Of a stretch of DNA of 64,000 nucleotides, positions 44,926 through 64,000 are shown piece by piece. The DNA lies in assembly GCF_048128805.1 (NCBI RefSeq), contig NC_136012.1:6751621-6815620 (forward strand), written 5' to 3'. This DNA is from Centroberyx gerrardi. Its lineage: Eukaryota; Chordata; Actinopteri; Beryciformes; Berycidae. Each line of letters opens with the position of its first letter. Position 1 is the first letter of the stretch. The notes beneath the pieces were generated by a model. That model worked only from the letters and a program-made list of their open reading frames with translations, had not been told where the DNA came from and did not search any database. The translations under genes and the position numbers were made by a program.

Positions 44926-44931
44926 AATAAA
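44926..44931 (+). promoter_or_regulatory. rab33a: Possible distal polyadenylation signal of rab33a
   Basis: This is the first exact AATAAA I see after the rab33a stop, 2.5 kb away. A weaker ATTAAA is at 42842-42847. Which one, if either, is used is unknown. Confidence 0.2.
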
Positions 44932-45384
44932 ATAACATTTGAAATGGTTTCAAATGATTGAAAAACATGGAAGCTGTGTTCGGTTTAAGCTAGCTTTGCT
45001 TTCAGTTTTATCACTTCTTACACTATACACCTGTATTAATTTACTCAATAACTCTGTAATGATCAGTAAAATGATCATGTATTACTTATTAAAGTTACAG
45101 ACTTATTTCCAATCTGGTTCTGGAGTGTGAATACAGTGTAGATGGTAGCAACAGTAGTAGTATAAAACATTTTTCACTGGCAAGAGGAAAGTTACATTTG
45201 AAGCATCAAATCAAGTTTCTTATTCAAACATGTGAAATAATCTCAAATGCATATTTTACCCAGTACAGATGTACAGTATGTATGCCTGCCTACTGTCTCT
45301 CCCTGTACATAAAGTTTACATTTGGTTTTGCTCTTTTTGGCTTTTTCATTTGCAGTGATCCTTTTTAATAACCCATGTTTGCTC

Positions 45385-45766
45385 TTAAAGGGATACCTTG
45401 ACACTTTGAATTTTAGTCTGGTATTTTTCTTCACCTGTCATAGTCAAGTCATATTGTTAGGAAAAGTTTCTGTATTGGCAATTCAGATAACCGAAACACA
45501 GCTAACATCCTCAAATCAACTGCTATTGTCACAAGCTAGCTTGTTAGCATTGTTATTGCCTCATATTAGCATCTCATTGAAATGAATGTGGCCCCTTGCA
45601 GCTATTGCGCCATGGGTTTTAAGGTTTCAAGACATTTAAAAGGTTATTTCGCTAATAATAATTATAATAATAGGACTTGAACTACTACGTTCTACCTACT
45701 CACTACACCCTTTTTCTTAATCAAGAAAAACAGATTAAAAGCCAAAATGCCAAGCTATCCCTTTAA
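45385..45766. mobile_element. TTAA-bounded MITE, 382 bp
   Basis: The left end is TTAAAGGGATACCTTGACA and the right end on the other strand is TTAAAGGGATAGCTTGGCA, with similarity continuing (CTTTGAATTTTA / TTTTGGCTTTTA). No coding frame. Confidence 0.8.
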
Positions 45767-45774
45767 CAAAAGCC

Positions 45775-46243
45775 TTAAAGTCGAGATGAAACGGCATTTC
45801 GAGAGTATCTAACTTCCGTATCGTGACGTATTTCCGAGTGAAACAGGAAAGACAGGCGGGACATAACGTTGGGAGGAATTTGATTTGAACGTTGAAAAGT
45901 GGGTGTGTCATAACACCCAAAGACACACCGAAGTACCATGCTGTTGCTAGCTAGCTAACTAATGAATCTTAGCCTCTTAGCTCTGTGCGCTAAAAGTTGA
46001 AGATTGATTGATGGGTGGATGTCATGATATTATTGGTTGAAATTAGTTACGGGCATGCTTACGTAAGCACACGGCATATTTTGTTTTACAGGAAGAAAAC
46101 ATGATTGAATTTTGATATAAGAATACAATGAAATTGATTTTTGGTATTTGTTTTGGCATATATTGTTAAATAGGTGCACAGTATGACCGGGGATGTGATC
46201 TAAAAGGGTTAAAAAGGCATTTTTCATTTCATCTCGTCTTTAA
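45775..46243. mobile_element. TTAA-bounded MITE, 469 bp
   Basis: The left end is TTAAAGTCGAGATGAAACGG and the right end on the other strand is TTAAAGACGAGATGAAATGA. It starts 8 bases after the previous element ends. The interior has no coding frame. Confidence 0.75.
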
Positions 46244-48779
46244 GGGTGGTGTTTTTTTTTTATGATGATGCAGTCATAATGTTATCATAATTATTGTTAA
46301 ATCTGAGAAGACAATGTTCTTTTTTTTCCTTTTTTTTTTGCTGTCAGTTTACTATTGTTTTGAATTCTATCAGATTGCCTTCTACTGTATGTTTCATATG
46401 TAACGTTGTTGTTGTCACAATCTCACAAAGGGACTTCTGATAAAGATGTTGAACAAGCTTTGCTCAACTCAGAGCCTCATTCTCTATGGACATAGCTCAG
46501 TATTATCTACTTATCTGACCTGACCAAGGCATTTAGACAGTTAAGTGTTAGATCTGATTCCCTCCCACACACAGGCACCTCTTATTTCATGTCTGTTATT
46601 TCCATTCTCTCTCTTTTTCTCTCTATCTTTCTCTCTCGTTTCTCTTTAACTCCATCGTATTTCCCTCTTCATCTGTTAGCCTCTGTTTCTATCGCTCTGT
46701 CTGTCCACCCTCTCTCCCTATTACCCTCTTTATCTCTCTCTAGTTTTCTCTTTAGGTCTTTGTACGTGTGTCTCTTATCTCTCAGTGTCTGTCCCTTATT
46801 TTTTTCAATCAAGCTTTCTATTTCTTTCTCCATCTCTGCGCCTGTCTGTCTCTCTGTCTCTCTATCTTTCCCTTTCTCCCTCCAAACATGTGGCTTGTGG
46901 CTTGTCTTTGGCTATAAAATTAAACTCTCAACCAGATCATGTGTCCATTAATGGATGTAGCAGATGAGTGCGCTGAATGCAGAGAATCCGAGAAGAGAAG
47001 ATCAGAGGGGTAAAACCGAAGAAGAGTGGAACGGCCTCATATTTGACTAAATCCTCTTGCCTTGATACTGAATCTGCAGGTCTGCATTGATTCCAGACAT
47101 TGGATAGTGAAGAGAGAAGAACATAAAATGTGTCAGTGACTCAATCTGACTGTGTAGGACAGAGAGATTAACTATAAATTGAAAGGAGATGGGAAAAATG
47201 CACATAAATGCCATTTTGACACATTTGAAGTTAATTCTAAAGGATCTAAAATGGTAAAAATAAGTGTCTTGCAATGTAGGTAATACAACTATTGGTATGT
47301 CCCATTGCTATGAAAAGTCCATTGCTATGAAAAGTCATCCATGGCAGGTCACGCTGTAACAACAAGGGTTAATTATTTAATAATTGTGCTGAGACTCCCT
47401 TAAATGAGGAATTTTAAATGAGTAACAGACATCCAAAATGTGTTTGAAGACGTGTTAAAGTTTTGGGACATGGGTATGAATTCAGTGATGTTGAGATTTT
47501 CCAGAAAGGCTGGACCGTGTTAGTCACCCTGTGAGACCATATGTGCGCTCTTCACTATACTATACTCCTGTCAGGAATAAAGGCACGCTGTTTTTCTGTG
47601 GAGAAACATTTCTCAGTGTTGAAGATTTCAGCAAGAGGCAGACTTCTGATTGAAAACAGACCACCAATGACGCATTACCAAAAAAAAGAGAGTTTAGTAA
47701 AAAGTGTAGGGGGGTTTGAGTAGAGATCAAAATGTAACTTCAGTCCCAGATCGCTTTATTCCAACAAAACAGAGTTGTCAGTCCTGACCAAGAGACTGGG
47801 ATACCACACACAAGAGACAGTGGGGTCATAACAAGCCATTAATCAATTCATCCAGTCTTCAATCTGATGGTGAAATCCTCCTGGGCTATCCTGAGTACCA
47901 TTTAAATAACAGTCCCAGGTCCAGTACATGGGTATTCTTCAATCACCCATAATTCCTGTTCTCACTATATGGCTCAGTTCCTACTTTCTGCACCAGCTCC
48001 AGTTAGTCCCTCACCTAGAGAAAATGGTTGCTGTCCTAGGTGCTGAAGCCCAAGTGGGGAGCTTTGGTATGGGGGTGGGGTGGGGTAGGGTGGGGGTCGA
48101 AGAAAGATCATAGCTATTGCCAAAAGAACAGAGTGATCAGTCAAAGACAATATCAAAATAGTCAAAATGCAATATATCTGTAAGTATTTGCCTAGAGAAA
48201 ACCAATTGAATTGCTTTCATTGGTATGGTTATAAAAAAAAATTGTGCAATGGAAGAAGATTCAGAGAGCTTCAGAGAGGACTGAGATTGATGTGGCCAGA
48301 AGACTTCTGGATATAAGATGTGATTTCCACTGTCTCAGGCCAAAGGGTCTGGGCTGTAATAGTAGAGTAATATGATCTGTTTTGATTTATCTGATGGGAT
48401 TCGGAATAAGGTTCAGTGTAATCTGAATAAATACAGCATTAGAAGATGGTAATTTTTATTAAGATGTATTGCCATGCTGTGAGAAGAAGGCATTCCTATC
48501 TATTACCTGTGGAGAGCAGCAATAGGCTTAGATGAGTGTAAGCAGCCTCAAATTTCAGCAGAGGAAGAAACAGAAGACGTCACATGGAGAGATGCACCAA
48601 CAGCAGCTGGTTCACCACTAATCACATAACATTAACATAACTACTCCTACAAGCTAACCTAGCCAGCTACATGGTTCGCCTTTGATTTATCCTAAATCCG
48701 GAATTACAAATCTGCAAAAAAACAAACACTTGATTCCTACAGAGTGCAACAGGGGAAACAACATTACAAGCATACACAG

Positions 48780-48950
48780 TTATCGTGGCCTATTCTCGCA
48801 TCTAGCTGGCAGGCTACTTGGCTAGCTAGCAAACCAGCGGTAGCGAACTCTCTGCTTTGGCTAGCATCAAGCTAGCCAGCCAGCTAGCTAGCTAGCTACT
48901 CACATAGCTAACGGTAGTTAGCTAGCTAGCGAGCTGTAGTAACTTGCGTC
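48780..48950 (+). promoter_or_regulatory. fmr1: fmr1 upstream region / 5' UTR with GCTA repeats
   Basis: The 170 bases before the ATG are rich in GCTAGC and GCTA units (for example 48885-48898 and 48917-48930). There is no CGG run here, unlike the human FMR1 5' UTR. The transcription start cannot be placed. Confidence 0.4.
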
Positions 48951-59399
<10,449 letters not shown>

Positions 59400-59429
59400 A
59401 TACACCACTGGAGGACATAGTCACTTAAA

Positions 59430-59499
59430 CAAGCAGACACATGCAGACACACACACATAAACACACACACATTCAAACACACACACACACACACACACA
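59430..59499. repeat. (CA)n-rich microsatellite after the fmr1 stop
   Basis: CA runs broken by TAAA and TTCAAA, starting about 30 bases after the stop codon. Confidence 0.9.
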
Positions 59500-59629
59500 A
59501 CTTGTCATAATCCATCGTAGGGTCTGGTTCTCTCTCTCGCTCTCTTTCTTTCTCCGTCTTTCTCATACACGTGCATACACTCGCATTTCCATCGACGTGG
59601 AAGAGTTTACCGATGTGACTGTAGGCCAG

Positions 59630-59720
59630 AGATGGTCTGGGATCTGCCGGTCTGGTCTGGGATCTACCGGTCTGGTCTGGTATATGCAGATCTGGTCTGG
59701 TATCTGCTAGTCTGGTCTGT
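59630..59720. repeat. Tandem repeat of about 20 bp in the fmr1 3' UTR
   Basis: About four and a half units related to GGTCTGGTCTGGGATCTACC. Confidence 0.85.
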
Positions 59721-61327
59721 CCTTGACTGATTTGGTGTCTACTGTTCTGCTCTGGAGTGAACAAGAAAAAGAAGCAGTACATTTTGGACCTATGCTACTA
59801 GAAAACGAGGACGGAGAGGAAGAAGCGGGATTCGCCCGGAGCTGAGTGGCTAAGAGAGGCATCAACCCCGGACCCATCCACTCACCACCAATTACAATTT
59901 CTGTTTTTCTGTCGCCAGGATTAGTTTTGCGGCACACGGGTGCAAGTGAGTTAGCACTGAATTTTTTTTTTTTGGTTTTTAACTAAATGGGACGATTTAG
60001 ATTTTTACATCCCGCTGCCGACGTAAGAAGAAAAACCCCACAGTCATGAATTGAACTCATCCTCTCCACCAAGCCTATTGAGGAAATCGCAAGGCAAAAG
60101 AGGAGTAACATCGAATTCCAGCCAATTGTAACAGGCAGAGATGTGTATTCCCTCCCTGGTTTCCCCCGCTGCACACCTTCACCTCCGTTTGAACTGAGAT
60201 TGGGATTTGCGGAGATGATCTTGACAGTACATCGTTTTTTTGAGATGAGCTCGGGAAATTTGAACTGGGAGATGACATCAGCGGAGGGGCACTTTAGATA
60301 TTTCTGTAATAATTTTAACCCCGGGCATCGTATTGACACTTGAGCGAATCAAGCATGCCTTTAGTATCAGCAGAACGGAGAAGAGTTCGACTGAGGCCTG
60401 TTTTGTTTCTTATTTCCATCTCATTTTGCCGAGTGGAGCCACCTATGGTTCTCATCATCGCTAGCTGTAGGCGTCCATATTTGTTTTTCAGGATGAAATG
60501 TAGTGGACAGGTATGTGTTTTTGTTTTTGGCGTTTTTGGAGGCTCTTGAAATGAGCCAGCATATACTTATCACATCAATGATCATGTGTTTTTTCTGTTG
60601 CCTAGATCATGCCCCTCTTTCATTCTCTTCCGCTATTGGACCATGCATACTTTCAAATAATTTTAGGACACACGTTGGGCTTGACCTACTAGTTTGCAAG
60701 GCTTTTTACTTTCAAATACTTTTAAATGCTGGGTTCTTCATTTTTTCTTTTTCTTACCGTTGGACCAAACTTACAGACAGATTTAGCGTCTTCACTTTGC
60801 ATTTCCATGTCCCGTTCTAGATCCCAGCCTATAGTTAAAGATGCCAGACTCCGATCTATCCTTTACTATAACTTGATGTCACGGTTCCCATCTGCAGCAT
60901 GGTTTGCGGTGGCCATTCTGAGACCCTCCTTGTAAGCATTTGTTTTAATTCATTTGGGGAGGCCAAATGGCGCGAGAGTAATTAACTGAAACTGGAAATG
61001 TATTTCTTACCGTAAGAGATCCACTCTTCTGGACTTGCTCTACTCTTCTCTGCCTCGTGCCAGAGCTCTAAGACACACCTAGACCTGACAAAAAGAGGAC
61101 TAGACAATCATGTCTTCAAATAGCTGAAAGTCATCTTTCATGGGACCAGTGCAGGAACCAGAATCCTCTGGTTTTCAGTGGAACAGGACAGAAAGACCAC
61201 ATGTTGACTTGAAGCTCTCACCTAGAGCCACTACTGTGTTCCAGCCTGCCGGTCCTATGACAGCTCATTGAGTTATTGACTTCATAAATATTCTGCCTGG
61301 AAAGATATTTAGTGGCATTATCACCAA

Positions 61328-61337
61328 AATAAATAAA
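61328..61337 (+). promoter_or_regulatory. fmr1: Candidate polyadenylation signals of fmr1 (proximal)
   Basis: There are two overlapping AATAAA hexamers, followed by an A-rich run at about 61350-61362. This would give a 3' UTR of about 1.95 kb. Confidence 0.4.
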
Positions 61338-63474
61338 AACTAGAAGGCAAAAAAAAAAAAAATCTGTCAAGGCCCTTACAGCACATGTACATCCTCAGCT
61401 GTCTCAAATTGTCCACTGTCTTAAAACAACTTCAAACTGATTGCAGTAATTTAGATGGGTTAGTGTAGAAAGTATTTGCTGATTTCTGATTGAAACAGAT
61501 ATTCAGATTATTTCTGAGCAACTAAACGTAAAGGACTGTTCAAATGTAGGTATACCAGTGTAAAAAAAACAACAACCATGGCAGGGTTTCTCAGAATGTT
61601 CGTAGCCTTAATTAGTTTTTTAACAGTATTTTTTCAAAATACAGTATTTCCTCTGTAATAAATGCAATTCATTGAGCGCATTCCTTTTTTTTTTTCATAT
61701 AGTTGTAGTTGATTAGCAAAGCTACAATAGCTAGCAACATATCAAGACTAGCAGATTAGCAGTGATTTTCATTTTTTTTAACAGTCTTGTGGCTATGCGA
61801 GAAAGTTGTGGAATCCAGTACTTTACAGGCTCTAGATACTCATTATCATGCTATTCCTGTGGCCTAGAACCGTTCAAGAAGTCTTTGTGAACATGGACAA
61901 TTCTCTCACAAAGCTAGAACCCAGAGCGCTCTAATTTCAGTAGGTACATGTTAAGCTACGAATGCTCAGGGAAACCTTACCATATTTTGTGTGACATGTG
62001 CCTTTAATTGTGGCTAGTATCACAACCTAGACATCTAAATCAGGGAAGAAGAGACATTGATAATGGGCCAGGTGTATAAAGATGGCTGCCTCCTGGGGTG
62101 ACATCATTCGGTCACCCTGGCCCATCGCTCAGCGTGACACCCGGTGTTTCGGAGCTTCCTGTAAAATCCAGGAGCAGGCGCTGATAGTGTGTATTATGGG
62201 TAACGTTGCCACACCAGGAAACTGCCTGCTTTAACCACCTGATCCATTACAACCATTGAAGTTATTCTGTCATTGTACAGTCCACAAACATACAAGCCTA
62301 TAGCTGTCTGACCTGGTTCAATTAGTCTGTGAAATGGATTCAGTTACTTCTGAAGATCAGTGCAGTGAATTGATCCTTCTGTTCCAAAGGGGCGAACCCC
62401 AGCCATTTGTCATCCCAGGTAAACGCTCAGAAACAAATACATTTTGCACCCTCCACGCAGTCGGGTTTTATTGATTTTGGGGATGCAAAATGGTGCGAGT
62501 CAATGTAACCTGTAGTTCAGTCCCCATCCATCTCGCCTCCAGGAAAACAACTGGAGCAATGAAAGTAATTGAACAGATTTCAGCAGTTGAGCCAGGTCTT
62601 TTCTAGTCGGTCGATGCATGTACATCTTTATTATGGACAGCGGAGACATCCAGTGGGTTTGGACACAGAGGCAAAACGAGAGACGTGGATGTTTAGTTTA
62701 TGTCTCTTTTTTTTCCCTCTGGCTGAAGTAGTGGAGTAGCCAGTGATGAGTAACATTTTCTTTCTTTCCTTCTCAGTGGATGAAACAACCATCAACTTAA
62801 TTAAAGTCAATGACACATGGGAAACATATTTTTAGAGAATGCAGATGGGCAGTGTTGCCTTCAGCCCGAATGGGGTTTGGCAAATGGGACAAAATCAGTG
62901 TGAATAACATGGGTGGGGACAAGAACTGAAAGAAAGAACACTGCTGATCAAAACATTGTGGTAAAATTGCCCACCTACATTGCCTCAGTGTTTTGTTTCC
63001 ATGTTTCATCGCCTTGAGGAAATGTCACAAGAAAACGTTTATGTAAGGCGTGTAATGAATCATGGAAAAAGGTTTTTAGAAGCTCATTTACCTTTTCATT
63101 TCAAAAATATCATCTGTGTCAATGCCTCTGTCACTAATCTGTTAGGACCATTGCTTTCACTTGATGTCACGGTTCCCTGCTGCGGCCATTTTGCAGCAGC
63201 CATTTTGCATTTTTCCTAGTAAACATTCAGCGCAATGCATCCGGGAACAAAAAATGGCTCAAGTGAAAGTAACCCCAATATTGTCAGGAGAGACTCAAAC
63301 AGGATAGGGCTGCATTGTATTGTAAATGATGGCAAAAAGAAGGGGGGGTTGCATACTGTATATAATGATGTCATTATTTGTCTGAGAAAAGATTTGTACT
63401 ATTGTTTCAAATGTGCACTTATCCTGATATTTTCTTTTTGTGTTTAATATCAGTTAAATGCTAGAGCTCTTGAT

Positions 63475-63480
63475 AATAAA
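63475..63480 (+). promoter_or_regulatory. fmr1: Candidate polyadenylation signal of fmr1 (distal)
   Basis: AATAAA in the context CTTGATAATAAACTTATGTG, with GT-rich sequence after it. It would give a 3' UTR of about 4 kb. A MITE starts about 230 bases later. Confidence 0.4.
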
Positions 63481-63709
63481 CTTATGTGTGAAAAATAGTA
63501 TCCTCCACAGCAGGGTTGAGTCACACACATCTGTTATTAATAATGAAATGTCCTTAGTGCTACAGAACTTGCAGACTAGCATACATTAGGGTGAGACGAT
63601 GACTTCTGAAGTTTGGTTTTTCACCTCAAACGGAAAATCCACCCAAAAACCGAATTGAACATGGACAAATCCAACTAAAATGTTACAAATGAGAAAAGAC
63701 TCAGTGTCA

Positions 63710-64000
63710 TTAAAGGAATGGTACACCCCAAAATGAAAAGTCAGTCATTATCTACAAATTATTGAAGTTAACGGGAGCCATCTTTTTACAGCTACAAAAA
63801 AAGAATCAAATATCCATCAAATAGTGATTGCACTGTAGCTCCAAAAGTCCAGTATTTACCTCATGAACTCCTATATAGAAATATTAGACTTTTGGATCCT
63901 CAGTGCCATTGTTTGGCCATGAAACACTTGGATTATGCTGCACAAGCTGTTTGGAGAAATTTGATGGACATTTATTCTTTTTTGGAGCTGTAAAAACATG
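63710..64000. mobile_element. MITE (TTAAAGGAATGGTACACCCC end), cut by window edge
   Basis: The left end TTAAAGGAATGGTACACCCC is followed by AAAATGAAAAGTCAGTCATTATCTAC. The interior resembles the 26332-26745 element (ATTGAAGTTAACGGG, CAAGCTGTTTGGAGAAATTTGATG). The right end lies outside the window. Confidence 0.7.

Larger units (their letters stand above)
42378..48950. other. Intergenic region between rab33a and fmr1
   Basis: It starts with rab33a 3' UTR (G/A-rich tandem repeat to 42590). Two MITEs lie at 45385-46243, a CT-rich tract at 46590-46890 and the GCTA-rich fmr1 leader at the end. The block at about 43,730-44,110 is unique and has open frames on both strands but no recognisable protein. 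Nothing else is supported. Confidence 0.6.
59400..63480 (+). other. fmr1: fmr1 3' UTR (probable extent)
   Basis: The region has no coding gene and ends at a good AATAAA (63475), so it probably is 3' UTR, with an earlier signal at 61328. It holds CA repeats (59430-59499), a 20-bp tandem repeat (59630-59720) and two related GATGTCACGGTTCCC segments (60876 and 63163). The true end needs transcript data. Confidence 0.45.

Overview
This window is nuclear DNA from a ray-finned (teleost) fish. The evidence is multi-exon genes with GT-AG introns, three vertebrate orthologues that can be recognised exon by exon, abundant (TG)n/(CA)n and (TC)n microsatellites, and many short inverted-repeat transposons (MITEs) of fish type. 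I see no prokaryotic, viral or CRISPR content. The species cannot be named from the sequence alone.

Three protein-coding genes lie on the + strand. (1) About 3,000-32,230: mxra5 (matrix-remodelling associated 5, adlican). It has a probable non-coding first exon ending at 3207 and 16 coding exons (8867-31386) that join without any phase conflict into about 2,566 codons: signal peptide, leucine-rich repeats, a long disordered Thr/Pro/charged region and 12 Ig-like domains, the same layout as human MXRA5. (2) 36,815-42,377: rab33a, a Rab GTPase in four coding exons (290 codons), with a Gly-rich N-terminal extension and a C-terminal CPC prenylation signal. (3) 48,951-59,399: fmr1 (FMRP, RNA-binding translational regulator) in 15 coding exons (603 codons). 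The first nine exons match the exon sizes I recall for human FMR1, but the counterparts of human exons 11 and 12 are absent.

The remaining sequence is introns and intergenic DNA carrying repeats. Notable elements are: a TTAA-bounded inverted-repeat element whose core is about 16 copies of a 45/51-bp minisatellite (5026-6003); a 1,280-bp non-autonomous hAT element with a perfect 8-bp target duplication (14187-15466); a 322-bp MITE built of palindromic TCAGAATTCTGA units, also with an 8-bp duplication (30466-30787); two neighbouring TTAA MITEs (45385-45766 and 45775-46243); a long AGT/AGC triplet array in rab33a intron 2; and decayed LINE reverse-transcriptase fragments.

The three genes share no pathway. 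MXRA5 is a secreted matrix protein, Rab33A acts in Golgi/vesicle and autophagy traffic, and FMRP acts on mRNA translation. All three are X-linked in humans but lie within about 51 kb here. I found no evidence for a wholly new biological system. The most unusual items are a tandem repeat whose first unit is the coding C-terminus of rab33a, the minisatellite-bearing transposon, and the compact fmr1 KH2 loop with in-frame poly-glycine tracts.
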